Source of the DNA: UBA2336 sp046294915
GTDB lineage: Bacteria; Bacteroidota; Bacteroidia; Cytophagales; Cyclobacteriaceae
DNA length: 64,000 nucleotides
Direction of reading: 5' to 3'
Assembly (NCBI GenBank): GCA_046294915.1
Contig: JBKBOE010000003.1
Span: 1 to 64,000 of the forward strand
Shown: one piece after another, positions 1-8,197 of the stretch
How the letters are laid out: every line of letters begins with the position of its first letter
Position numbering within the stretch: the first letter of the stretch is position 1
Program-made: the position numbers and the translations under genes
The notes under the pieces: model-generated
Databases searched by the model: none
The model's input: only the letters and a program-made list of their open reading frames with translations
Told to the model about the DNA's origin: nothing

Positions 1-932
1 TCAGCTTCGGGCAATACGGACAGGGCGTTGCATCCGCCTATAATTGCCGCCAGGCTGGCGGTTGTGCTTTTCAGCATATTGCTGTGGGGAGCTAACGCTT
101 GATTTACCCAGGCCGGTGAAATGGAGTGGATGGTTAAATCTGCAGGTTGGTAATCGGACAGTCCGTAAGCGTGAACAACCTGAAACCAAAGCATGCGCAG
201 GGCTTTAAGCGTGGCGATCTCAATGAAGAAATCTGCTCCGGTTTCTATGGCAAAGCTTATGCGTTGTAAGGAAACCGATTGACTGATTCCTGCAGCAGCA
301 AGATGTTCGGCCACCTGAACTGCTTCAGTTAATGCCGAAGCAATGCGATCAGCAGGTTTGCCAGAATGAATATAAAAACCCAGGCTGTCAAAGTTGGTGA
401 AAGGGATCAGGTTGTGGATAAGGTTGTTAATGGTTTGTGGATGCTGTGGATAAGTTTTGATAAAAATCGATCCGGTTAATTCACCGGAATTAAACCCTGC
501 TTTGCCGATATAATCATGCAGTGCTGATGGAAAGATTGTATTGAGTTCATCTAACAAAAATGAGATGGTGCAATGTGGCCATTCAATTTTTTTAAGCAGT
601 TTTTCAAATGAAATCACTGAATTGTTCGGAATTGAAAACAAAATGCCATCGGCCCCCTCATTAAGATGATCAAGCGCGAAACGGTTACTTTCTGTTTCAT
701 TATTTACCGTAACCAAAGGCATATTCTTCCATGGAGGAATGATTGCAGATGAAGTAATAAGGGAGTTTGTGTGATTAGCCGTATAGTACGGAAGCCCCTG
801 TAAATCATCCACTTGCCATGCCAGTTTGGTCTCCGGATCGCTGCCCTGCAATTCCTCGCGTGCAACCTCAAGCCAGTCTGCAAACTGAGGCACATCAAAA
901 TCCTTTAAAAAATCCAAACGGTGCTCACTCAT
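1..932 (-). CDS. mutA: Methylmalonyl-CoA mutase small (beta) subunit, 3' end beyond the window
   Basis: This is the non-catalytic subunit of the B12-dependent heterodimer that interconverts methylmalonyl-CoA and succinyl-CoA in propionate metabolism. The frame is open from the ATG at 932-930 to the window edge (310 codons), so the C-terminus is missing. Family signs are the N-terminal FADWLEVAREELQG-type segment, FFIEIATLKALRMLW around residue 235, and PHSNMLKSTTASLAAIIGG near the visible end. No cobalamin-binding DxHxxG motif is seen, as expected for this part of the small subunit. It is divergent from dnaA. The coding sequence contains two perfect DnaA boxes (see separate entries). Confidence 0.9.
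   Translation of the reverse strand, partial: MSEHRLDFLKDFDVPQFADWLEVAREELQGSDPETKLAWQVDDLQGLPYYTANHTNSLITSSAIIPPWKNMPLVTVNNETESNRFALDHLNEGADGILFSIPNNSVISFEKLLKKIEWPHCTISFLLDELNTIFPSALHDYIGKAGFNSGELTGSIFIKTYPQHPQTINNLIHNLIPFTNFDSLGFYIHSGKPADRIASALTEAVQVAEHLAAAGISQSVSLQRISFAIETGADFFIEIATLKALRMLWFQVVHAYGLSDYQPADLTIHSISPAWVNQALAPHSNMLKSTTASLAAIIGGCNALSVLPEA
413..453. promoter_or_regulatory. Cluster of DnaA boxes inside mutA
   Basis: Two perfect copies of TGTGGATAA (the complement of the consensus DnaA box TTATCCACA) lie at 413-421 and 445-453 in the same orientation. A 7-of-9 match, TGTGGATGC, lies between them at 436-444, directly abutting the second box. They are about 0.7 kb upstream of dnaA. 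A given 9-mer is expected about once in 130 kb on two strands, so two within 41 bp is unlikely to be chance. The role could be part of oriC, DnaA titration or dnaA autoregulation; the sequence alone does not decide. Confidence 0.55.
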
Positions 933-996
933 ACTGCAAGATAACAAACACGCATTCGTTTGTTCGATTGTTTTTTTAATTACCGAAACGGGGCTG

Positions 997-1043
997 TTGT
1001 TGAAAATTTTAAGCGCTTTGTATAACGAAAATTTTTTCAACAA
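997..1043. repeat. AT-rich imperfect inverted repeat upstream of dnaA
   Basis: The arm at 997-1010 (TTGTTGAAAATTTT) is matched by its complement at 1028-1043 with two extra T, around a 17-bp centre. It lies in the AT-rich 205-bp mutA/dnaA gap. With the DnaA boxes inside mutA it could contribute to an unwinding region or to dnaA control. There is no T-run typical of a terminator for either flanking gene, which both read outward from here. Confidence 0.4.
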
Positions 1044-1137
1044 AATCAAGTGCCTTTGTGCTTGTTTTCGTAAAACCTTTTTTCACATCTTTGTCTCCCT
1101 TTCTCCCCACGGAAGGTATCCTTAACCGCAACTATTC

Positions 1138-2550
1138 ATGGTAGCAGATTGCACAACCCTTTGGAACGACTGTCTCGAAGTGATACGGGAGCAAGTCGGA
1201 GAAGAAAATTATTCTACATGGTTTAAGCCCATTGTTCCGGTACAGGTTGAGGGAGATGTATTGACCATACAGGTGCCTTCGCAATTTTTTTACGAATGGC
1301 TGGAGGATAATTATGTTCCGGTTCTCAAAAAAGCGCTTCAAAAAGTATTGGGTGCCAACGGTAGATTAGAATATTCCGTGATTGTGGATAGCGGAAATAC
1401 CAATACACCGCCCGTTACGGTACATTATCCGAATGGCATGGGAGCCAGACGGGGAACCAATGGGATGGATAGCGAGTATTCTCCATTTACTTATAAGGCA
1501 TTGAATGCGCAAACGGTCAATTCCCGACTAAACCCGAATTACACGTTTGATAATTTTGTGGAGGGAGACTGTAACCGGCTTGCCCGCTCTGCCGGGCTTG
1601 CCGTGGCCAAGAAGCCGGGAGTAACCTCGTTTAATCCGCTCATGCTCTATGGTGGTGTTGGCGTTGGTAAAACACACCTGGTGCAAGCCATAGGCAATGA
1701 AATCCGAAATAGCATGCCCGAAAAAATTGTGTTATATGTTGATCAGAACGATTTTACAACACAATTCCTGAATGCGTTACAGAATCATAAACTTCAGGAT
1801 TTTCAGAATTTTTACCTCCAGGTAGATCTGCTGATCCTCGATGATGTGCAGTTTCTGGCAGGCCGGGAGAAGACCCAGGAAATGTTTTTCCACATTTTCA
1901 ATCAGCTTCATCAATCGGGTAAGCAGGTGATTATGACCAGCGATTGCCCCCCACGCGACATGAAGGGATTTCAGGAGCGATTACTCTCACGCTTTAAGTG
2001 GGGTCTCACGGCCGATTTACAGGAACCCGACTTTGAAACCAAATTAGCCATTATTCATCGAAAAATGCAGGCTGACGGGATTGCAATCCCAACAGAAGTG
2101 GCGGAATACCTTGCCTATAGCGTGGATACAAACCTCCGCGACATGGAAGGCGTGCTCAACTCACTCATCTTCCATGCCACATTGCTGAAAAAAGAAATTG
2201 ACCTTGACCTTGCCAAAGAAGTTCTTAAAAACATAATCAAGGAAATTCAGGCCGATGTGAGTGTTGACTTCATTCAAAAAACGGTTTCCGAGTATTTTAA
2301 GGTTGATCTCGAAACGATGAAAGGTAAGATTAAGAAACGCGAAATCGTAATTCCCCGGCAGGTGGCTATGTACTTCTGTAAGCGGTACACGCAATTAACA
2401 CTCGCCTTAATTGGTGAAAATTTTGGAGGTCGCGATCACAGCACCGTTATTCACGCCCTTGAATCGGTTGAAGATATGATGAAAACCGATGCTAACTTCA
2501 AATCCTCCGTAGAAGAGTTGGGCAAAAAGCTTAAGCTGCGCATGAATTAA
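1138..2550 (+). CDS. dnaA: Chromosomal replication initiator DnaA
   Basis: DnaA binds DnaA boxes at oriC as an ATP-bound filament and opens the duplex. The 470-residue protein has domain I (about 1-80, with the NYSTWF-type helix), a short linker, the AAA+ domain with Walker A GGVGVGKT near residue 172 and Walker B LLILDDVQF near 230, and the C-terminal helix-turn-helix with the DnaA signature GGRDHSTVIHAL near 430. The ATG at 1138 gives the normal N-terminus. It is monocistronic and ends in a hairpin shared with the convergent htrA. No perfect TAnnTTTG promoter is seen; CATCTTTG at about 1087-1094 is the nearest match. Confidence 0.98.
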   Translation: MVADCTTLWNDCLEVIREQVGEENYSTWFKPIVPVQVEGDVLTIQVPSQFFYEWLEDNYVPVLKKALQKVLGANGRLEYSVIVDSGNTNTPPVTVHYPNGMGARRGTNGMDSEYSPFTYKALNAQTVNSRLNPNYTFDNFVEGDCNRLARSAGLAVAKKPGVTSFNPLMLYGGVGVGKTHLVQAIGNEIRNSMPEKIVLYVDQNDFTTQFLNALQNHKLQDFQNFYLQVDLLILDDVQFLAGREKTQEMFFHIFNQLHQSGKQVIMTSDCPPRDMKGFQERLLSRFKWGLTADLQEPDFETKLAIIHRKMQADGIAIPTEVAEYLAYSVDTNLRDMEGVLNSLIFHATLLKKEIDLDLAKEVLKNIIKEIQADVSVDFIQKTVSEYFKVDLETMKGKIKKREIVIPRQVAMYFCKRYTQLTLALIGENFGGRDHSTVIHALESVEDMMKTDANFKSSVEELGKKLKLRMN

Positions 2551-2565
2551 TTGCCATATAGCGTT

Positions 2566-2602
2566 TTAAAAAGGGGTATCTGAAAAAGTACCCCTTTTTT
2601 AT
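2566..2602. terminator. Bidirectional terminator between dnaA and htrA
   Basis: The stem arm AAAAAGGGGTA at 2568-2578 pairs with TACCCCTTTTT at 2589-2599, with a 10-base loop. A-rich and T-rich flanks on both sides let it work for the two convergent genes. Confidence 0.85.
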
Positions 2603-2603
2603 T

Positions 2604-4040
2604 TCACCGGATAATGAACGGGATCTCTACCTGTTGCTTGGAACTGTTCACACCATAGATGTAGCCCCGGCCTTTATACTTCTCAAAGAAATCAATCACT
2701 TCTTCAGGCTCCCTCACCTTTACACGGTTAATGGCAATAATGGTAAAGTTTTCAGGAACACCAATTTGCTTAAGCACGCTCCTGTCCTTAATCTTAAACA
2801 CTTTAATTCCATAGTCAGTTGCTTCCAACTCAGCACCCAGCGAGGCAGATGAGAAAATTTTTCGCTTTACAATTTCGGTGGTGCCCGATTTATTCACTAA
2901 AGTAATGGTTGCGGTGAGTGTTTTGTTTTCGCGGATGTAGGTAACCACAATCCTGTCGCCCGGGTAGCGGTAGGCCAGTTCTTCCTCAAAGGCGCTCTGG
3001 CTGTTTACCTCGGTAGCATTTAGTTTTATAATTACATCACCAGGTTTCAGGCCGGCTTTTAGGGCGGGGCCTTCCTTATCCAGGCTTTCAACAAGCACAC
3101 CTTTAAAGGTTTCCACATCCGTTTTAAGGTCGTATTTCCGTGCATTTTGAAAGTTGTATTCGATAACGTTTCCTCCAAACAATGCCTTTTGAACAACACC
3201 ATATTTAACCAGGTCATCAAATACTTTACGGACAATATCAACCGGAACGGCAAAAGCATAGCCGGTATAGCTGCCGGTACGCGAAAGAATAGCCGTGTTG
3301 ATTCCCACCAGTTCACCGGCTTTGTTCACAAGTGCCCCCCCGCTGTTTCCCGGATTGATGGCGGCATCGGTTTGAATAAATGATTCAATCGGGAATTTAT
3401 CTTCCAGAATGCCGATCCGTCTTCCTTTGGCGCTAACAATTCCAGCGGTAACGGTTGATGAAAGCGAAAAGGGATTGCCCACAGCCACTACCCACTCACC
3501 AACCTGAACATTTTTGGATGATCCGGGCGTAATGGCAGGCAGGTTACTCTCTTCAATTTTTAAAACAGCCAGGTCGGTTGAAGGGTCGGTGCCGATAAGT
3601 TCGGCCGGGTAAACCTTCTTGTTATACATTACTTCAATTCGTTCAGCAGCTTCGATAACGTGATTGTTGGTAATGATGTACCCATCAGGGCTAAAAATTA
3701 CGCCAGAGCCGCTGCTTACCTGCGTTTGTGTTGTTGTTCCTCCAAAAAACCAATCGAACGGGGAGTAGGAAGTGCCCTTAAAAATACTGTTGATATAGAC
3801 CACGCTGGGAATGGCCTTGTTGGCTGCTGTGCTGAAATCGGGCAATTCCATTACCGATGAAGTGGCGGGAGGTTGTGGACTTATTACGGGGCTATCGGGC
3901 GATTTGTAATGCACCTGGGTGAACAGGGTATCAGGCTCAGGTTTATCTCCGGTTTCTTTGATAAAGAATCGATAACTCATGTAGGCGCCAGCCATGCCGG
4001 CCAGAAATCCCACCACAATAATCTTAAGTGTATTTGTCAT
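2604..4040 (-). CDS. Trypsin-like serine protease of the HtrA/DegP (Do) family
   Basis: An envelope protease/chaperone of 478 residues that degrades or refolds misfolded periplasmic proteins. It has an N-terminal membrane anchor (about residues 6-24), then the S1C protease domain with the triad His127 (TNNHVIEA), Asp156 (STDLAVLKIE) and Ser233 (NPGNSGGALV). A PDZ domain follows at about 305-390 and a shorter second PDZ-like segment at the C-terminus. The start at 4040 (MTNTLKIIVVG) gives the membrane anchor; upstream in-frame codons lack family character. A TAnnTTTG element at 4112-4119 on the minus strand supports this start. It is convergent with dnaA and divergent from the GH3 gene. Confidence 0.93.
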   Translation of the reverse strand: MTNTLKIIVVGFLAGMAGAYMSYRFFIKETGDKPEPDTLFTQVHYKSPDSPVISPQPPATSSVMELPDFSTAANKAIPSVVYINSIFKGTSYSPFDWFFGGTTTQTQVSSGSGVIFSPDGYIITNNHVIEAAERIEVMYNKKVYPAELIGTDPSTDLAVLKIEESNLPAITPGSSKNVQVGEWVVAVGNPFSLSSTVTAGIVSAKGRRIGILEDKFPIESFIQTDAAINPGNSGGALVNKAGELVGINTAILSRTGSYTGYAFAVPVDIVRKVFDDLVKYGVVQKALFGGNVIEYNFQNARKYDLKTDVETFKGVLVESLDKEGPALKAGLKPGDVIIKLNATEVNSQSAFEEELAYRYPGDRIVVTYIRENKTLTATITLVNKSGTTEIVKRKIFSSASLGAELEATDYGIKVFKIKDRSVLKQIGVPENFTIIAINRVKVREPEEVIDFFEKYKGRGYIYGVNSSKQQVEIPFIIR

Positions 4041-4111
4041 TTTTATTATTTGATTTGATGAGCAGGAACCAACAAAAGTTGAACCATGCATTTAATTTTA
4101 ACGATGATCCG

Positions 4112-4119
4112 CAAAGATA
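4112..4119 (-). promoter_or_regulatory. Promoter -7 element for htrA
   Basis: On the minus strand this reads TATCTTTG, an exact match to the Bacteroidota -7 consensus TAnnTTTG, about 72 bases before the htrA ATG. There is no clear TTTG at the -33 position, only a T-rich stretch. Confidence 0.55.
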
Positions 4120-4152
4120 CCAACGTAGTCCATTTAAAAATCATTGCGGGCT

Positions 4153-4182
4153 TTTGACCCGGATATCAATTCTTTACTTTTG
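4153..4182 (+). promoter_or_regulatory. Bacteroidota-type promoter for the GH3 gene
   Basis: TTTG at 4153-4156, an 18-base spacer and TACTTTTG at 4175-4182 form a full -33/-7 promoter. The -7 element ends six bases before the ATG at 4189, so transcription should begin at or within a few bases of the start codon. This excludes the upstream in-frame codon at 4144 and predicts a leaderless or nearly leaderless mRNA. Confidence 0.7.
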
Positions 4183-4188
4183 GCCGCT

Positions 4189-5688
4189 ATGGGAATCCGC
4201 TCGGTACTTGCAAAACCGTTTGCCGCTTATGTGGCCGCACAAACCCGGATGTGGGCAAGCCGGCCCGGCCCGGTTCAGCAGCAAACCCTGAAAAAAATTA
4301 TCCGGCAGGCAAGCTATACGGCTTTCGGAAAAGATCACGGATTTCTCTCTATTCAATCCTACGAAGACTTTAAAAAACAGGTGCCCGTTCGCGATTATGA
4401 ACAACTGAAGCCTTACATCGACCGGATTTTAACAGGCGAGGCCGATGTGCTGTGGAAGGGCAAGCCCGCTTACCTGGCCAAAACTTCGGGCACTACTTCG
4501 GGCACCAAGTACATTCCTATTTCGCATGAGTCAAAATACAGCCATTTTATAAGTGCCCGCAATTCAACGCTAAGTTATGTACACCAAACCGGCAATGCAT
4601 CCTTCCTCGATGGCAACCTGATTTTTCTTTCGGGTAGCCCGGAGTTGGAAGAGATTGCGGGAATAAAAACCGGAAGGCTTTCGGGAATATCGAACCACCT
4701 GGTGCCAGCGTATTTACGCACCAACCAAAAGCCATCGTATAAAACCAATTGTATTGACGATTGGGAAGAAAAGCTTGAACGGATTATCGATGAAACCCTT
4801 GCGGCCAATATGACCCTCATTTCAGGTATTCCGCCCTGGGTACAAATGTATTTTGACCGGATCCAGGCCCGAACCGGAAAAAAAATTAAAGAGGTATTCC
4901 CTAATTTCTCGGTGTTCGTTTATGGAGGCGTAAACTTTGAACCTTACCGGGCAAAACTTGAGGAGTCGATCGGCAAAAAGGTTGACTCCATTGAAACCTA
5001 CCCGGCTTCCGAGGGATTTATCGCTTACCAGGATTCGCAGCATGATCCGGGCTTGCTGCTGTTGTTAAATAACGGTATGTTTTTCGAGTTTATCCCAGTT
5101 GAAGAATATTTCAATGAGAACCCTGCACGATTGAATATTGAGGAAGTGGAGCTCGGTAAAAACTATGCACTCATTATCAATAGCAATGCCGGCCTGTGGG
5201 GGTACTCCATAGGCGATACGGTAAAATTTATTTCCAAAAATCCATACCGGTTGCTCGTAACGGGGCGCATCAAACATTTTATATCGGCATTTGGTGAGCA
5301 TGTTATCGGAGAAGAAGTGGAAAAGGCCATGAAAAACGTCCTGCAAAAATTTCCAGAAACTGAATTGACGGAGTTTACCGTGGCGCCTCAGGTTAACCCG
5401 ACTGATGGGCTGCCCCACCACGAGTGGCTTGTTGAATTTAGCCGGATGCCGCATAATCCTGTTGCCTTTGCCTTGGAACTGGATAACCAAATGCGCCAAT
5501 TGAATGTTTACTACAATGACCTGATTACAGGAAGTATATTGCAACCCTTGCGGGTAACCACGCTCAAACAAAATGCATTTGTTGAGTATATGAAAGGGCA
5601 GGGTAAATTGGGTGGACAAAACAAAGTACCCCGGCTTTCCAATGACCGCAGAATTGCCGATGACCTTAGCCAATTTAAAATATCGTAA
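4189..5688 (+). CDS. GH3 auxin-responsive promoter family protein (acyl-amido synthetase-like)
   Basis: A 499-residue member of the GH3 family of the ANL adenylating superfamily. Plant members adenylate a carboxylate such as indole-acetate or jasmonate and join it to an amino acid; the bacterial substrate is unknown. Family motifs are visible: the ATP-binding TSGTTSGTKYIPIS near residue 98, YPASEGFIAYQ near 274, and YSIGDTVKF near 340, with the C-terminal domain beginning at the TGRIKHF hinge. The start at 4189 is fixed by the promoter just upstream. Twelve bases separate it from dxr, so they are probably co-transcribed. Family assignment is firm; the reaction is inferred. Confidence 0.88.
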   Translation: MGIRSVLAKPFAAYVAAQTRMWASRPGPVQQQTLKKIIRQASYTAFGKDHGFLSIQSYEDFKKQVPVRDYEQLKPYIDRILTGEADVLWKGKPAYLAKTSGTTSGTKYIPISHESKYSHFISARNSTLSYVHQTGNASFLDGNLIFLSGSPELEEIAGIKTGRLSGISNHLVPAYLRTNQKPSYKTNCIDDWEEKLERIIDETLAANMTLISGIPPWVQMYFDRIQARTGKKIKEVFPNFSVFVYGGVNFEPYRAKLEESIGKKVDSIETYPASEGFIAYQDSQHDPGLLLLLNNGMFFEFIPVEEYFNENPARLNIEEVELGKNYALIINSNAGLWGYSIGDTVKFISKNPYRLLVTGRIKHFISAFGEHVIGEEVEKAMKNVLQKFPETELTEFTVAPQVNPTDGLPHHEWLVEFSRMPHNPVAFALELDNQMRQLNVYYNDLITGSILQPLRVTTLKQNAFVEYMKGQGKLGGQNKVPRLSNDRRIADDLSQFKIS

Positions 5689-5700
5689 TAGTTTTTGAAC

Positions 5701-6852
5701 GTGAAAAAACACATTGCCCTTCTTGGTTCTACCGGCTCTATCGGAACGCAGGCGTTGGAAGTAATTCGTTCACACTCCGATCAGTTTGTGGTGGAAGTAC
5801 TCACCGCACAGAACAATGCCGACTTGTTGATTCAGCAAGCCATTGCTTTTAAGCCCAACGTGGTGGTAATCGGTAACGAAGCGTATTATCAAAAAGTGAA
5901 AGCAGCGCTTGTGCCGCATGATATAAAAGTTTATGCAGGGGAAAATGCACTGTGTTCGGTGGTTCAAATGGAAACGGTTGATATGGTACTCACCGCTTTG
6001 GTGGGATATTCGGGTTTAAAGCCCACGATAAAAGCTATTGAAGCCGGTAAGCCCATTGCGCTGGCCAATAAAGAAACCCTGGTTGTTGCCGGTGAATTAA
6101 TTACCAGCCTGGCTCGCGAAAAAGGGGTAAACATTTACCCGGTTGATTCAGAACACTCAGCCATTTTTCAATGCCTTGCAGGAGAATTTCACAACCGTAT
6201 CGAAAAAATAATCCTGACAGCCTCCGGAGGCCCTTTTCGCGGCAAGAAAAAAGAGGAGCTTGCTGATGTAACGCGCGCGCAGGCGTTGAAGCATCCCAAC
6301 TGGAACATGGGTGCAAAAATTACAATCGATTCAGCTACGCTCATGAACAAGGGCCTTGAAGTAATTGAGGCCAAATGGCTTTTCGGACTCAGCGCAGAGC
6401 AGGTTGAAGTAATTGTGCATCCGCAATCCATTATTCATTCCATGGTACAATTCGAAGATGGGTCCATCAAAGCGCAAATGGGTTTGCCCGATATGCGCCT
6501 GCCCATCCAGTTTGCGCTTACTTACCCTGACCGGCTCAAGTCAGATTTTCCACGCTTTAGCTTTACCGACTATCCCCAGCTAACCTTTGAGAAACCCGAT
6601 ATGGAAACTTTTCGTAATCTTGCATTGGCTTTTGAGGCGCTGAGACGGGGCGGAAATATGCCCTGCGTGCTTAATGCTGCCAATGAAGTGGCTGTGGCGC
6701 AATTCCTGAGCGACAAAATCGGTTTTCTGAAAATGTCGGAGATGGTGGAACGATGCCTGGGAAAAATGCATTATATCCAGAATCCTTCCCTGGAGGATTA
6801 TGTGCTTACAGATAAAGAAACAAGGGTCAAAGCTTTAGAACTGATAAACTGA
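5701..6852 (+). CDS. dxr: 1-deoxy-D-xylulose-5-phosphate reductoisomerase (MEP pathway)
   Basis: It converts DXP to 2-C-methyl-D-erythritol 4-phosphate with NADPH and a divalent metal, the first committed step of non-mevalonate isoprenoid synthesis. The 383-residue protein has the NADPH-binding GSTGSIG at the N-terminus, ALANKETLVVAGELI, the metal ligands in PVDSEHSAIFQCL, SGGPFR, and the region NMGAKITIDSATLMNKGLE. The GTG at 5701 (MKKHIALLGSTGSIG) fits the family better than the TTG two codons upstream. It overlaps rseP by one base. The dxr-rseP pairing is common in bacteria. Confidence 0.97.
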   Translation: MKKHIALLGSTGSIGTQALEVIRSHSDQFVVEVLTAQNNADLLIQQAIAFKPNVVVIGNEAYYQKVKAALVPHDIKVYAGENALCSVVQMETVDMVLTALVGYSGLKPTIKAIEAGKPIALANKETLVVAGELITSLAREKGVNIYPVDSEHSAIFQCLAGEFHNRIEKIILTASGGPFRGKKKEELADVTRAQALKHPNWNMGAKITIDSATLMNKGLEVIEAKWLFGLSAEQVEVIVHPQSIIHSMVQFEDGSIKAQMGLPDMRLPIQFALTYPDRLKSDFPRFSFTDYPQLTFEKPDMETFRNLALAFEALRRGGNMPCVLNAANEVAVAQFLSDKIGFLKMSEMVERCLGKMHYIQNPSLEDYVLTDKETRVKALELIN

Positions 6853-8195
6853 TGGATTGGATGATTTCGCTTGCCCAGCTGTTGCTGAGCATTTCAATTT
6901 TGGTAGCCGTACACGAATTAGGCCACTTGGTGGCAGCCAAATATTTCGGCATGCGCGTGGAGCAGTTTTCCATTGGGTTCCCTCCCAAAATCTGGTCGTT
7001 TAAAAGTGGCGATACCGAGTATGCCATCAGTTCTATTCCACTCGGTGGATATGTGAAGATTTCCGGAATGATTGACGAATCGCTGGATACAGAAGCCATG
7101 AAGCAGGAACCCCAGCCGTGGGAATTCCGGTCAAAGCCTGCCTGGCAACGACTTATTGTAATGCTTGGCGGTATTATTGTAAATGTGCTGGTGGGTATTC
7201 TTATTTTCATCGGTATCACCTACATCTATGGTGATTCCTACCTGCTCAAAGACAAGATCAACGAAAATGGTGGCTTTGCTGTGGGTGCTGCCGGTGAGAG
7301 CATCGGCCTCCAAACCGGTGACCAGATTGTAAAGATCAATGGCCGGGATTACCGGTATTTTCAGGAGTTGGTTGATCCAAACAACCTGCTGGCCGACAAC
7401 TCCACGTATACCGTTATGCGAAATGGTAAAGAAGTGGTGATCTCCATCCCACCGGATTTTATACAGAAATTTAATCGCAAAGACGGCCTCACCAATTTTT
7501 TATGGTATCGGTTTCCTTCAGTAGTGGAAGAAGTAGTGCCGGGATCCATAGCGGCACGTGTGGGCCTGCAGAAAGGGGATGTCTTGAAAGAAGTGAACGG
7601 CCTGCCGGTTTATTACCATGATGAAGTGAACAAAATGGTGAGGTCCCGAACGGATTCGGTTTCCTTTACGGTTGAGCGCGCAGGTAAGTTGCTTTCTTTC
7701 AACGAAGCCTTTACCGGGCAGCAGGCCATTGGGTTTTATTCCCAGCTTCCTAAGGATTTCCTGAGTGAGGCGGAAGAGCGTATTCAGTACGGATTCTTTC
7801 AATCCGTTCCGATTGGCACCACCCGTGCGTTCACCACACTGGTGGTTCAGGTAAAAGCATTCGGAAAAATTATATCGGGAGTACTTTCACCAAAGGAGTC
7901 GCTATCGGGGCCTATTGGCATTATGCAGGCGTTTGGCCGCACTTGGGATTGGGAACGCTTCTGGTCGTTAACCGGTGTGCTTTCACTGGTGCTGGCATTT
8001 ATGAACCTATTGCCTATTCCTGCCCTGGATGGTGGGCACGTAATGTTTCTGGGGTATGAAATAATATCGCGAAGAAAGCCATCCGATAAATTCCTGGAGC
8101 GCGCTCAAAAGGTGGGCATGGTATTTTTGCTTACGCTTATGGTACTGATATTTGCCAACGACATTATCAAGCTGGTGAGCAACCTGTCGCAATAG
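6852..8195 (+). CDS. rseP: RIP metalloprotease RseP (site-2 protease family)
   Basis: An inner-membrane zinc protease (M50) that cuts membrane-spanning anti-sigma factors and signal peptide remnants. The 447-residue protein has HELGH (His21, Glu22, His25) in the first membrane helix, a second helix around residues 105-125, two PDZ-like segments (about 130-205 and 215-290), and the third metal ligand in PIPALDGGHV (Asp393) in a late membrane segment. Its ATG overlaps the dxr stop by one base, which indicates translational coupling. No sigma-E or anti-sigma gene is nearby, so its substrate cannot be named from this window. Confidence 0.96.
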   Translation: MDWMISLAQLLLSISILVAVHELGHLVAAKYFGMRVEQFSIGFPPKIWSFKSGDTEYAISSIPLGGYVKISGMIDESLDTEAMKQEPQPWEFRSKPAWQRLIVMLGGIIVNVLVGILIFIGITYIYGDSYLLKDKINENGGFAVGAAGESIGLQTGDQIVKINGRDYRYFQELVDPNNLLADNSTYTVMRNGKEVVISIPPDFIQKFNRKDGLTNFLWYRFPSVVEEVVPGSIAARVGLQKGDVLKEVNGLPVYYHDEVNKMVRSRTDSVSFTVERAGKLLSFNEAFTGQQAIGFYSQLPKDFLSEAEERIQYGFFQSVPIGTTRAFTTLVVQVKAFGKIISGVLSPKESLSGPIGIMQAFGRTWDWERFWSLTGVLSLVLAFMNLLPIPALDGGHVMFLGYEIISRRKPSDKFLERAQKVGMVFLLTLMVLIFANDIIKLVSNLSQ

Positions 8196-8197
8196 CG

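Noticed and set aside
5065..5712. Long open frame antisense to the GH3 gene (215 codons)
   Set aside because: No family features; it mirrors codons of a clear plus-strand gene and overlaps the dxr start.
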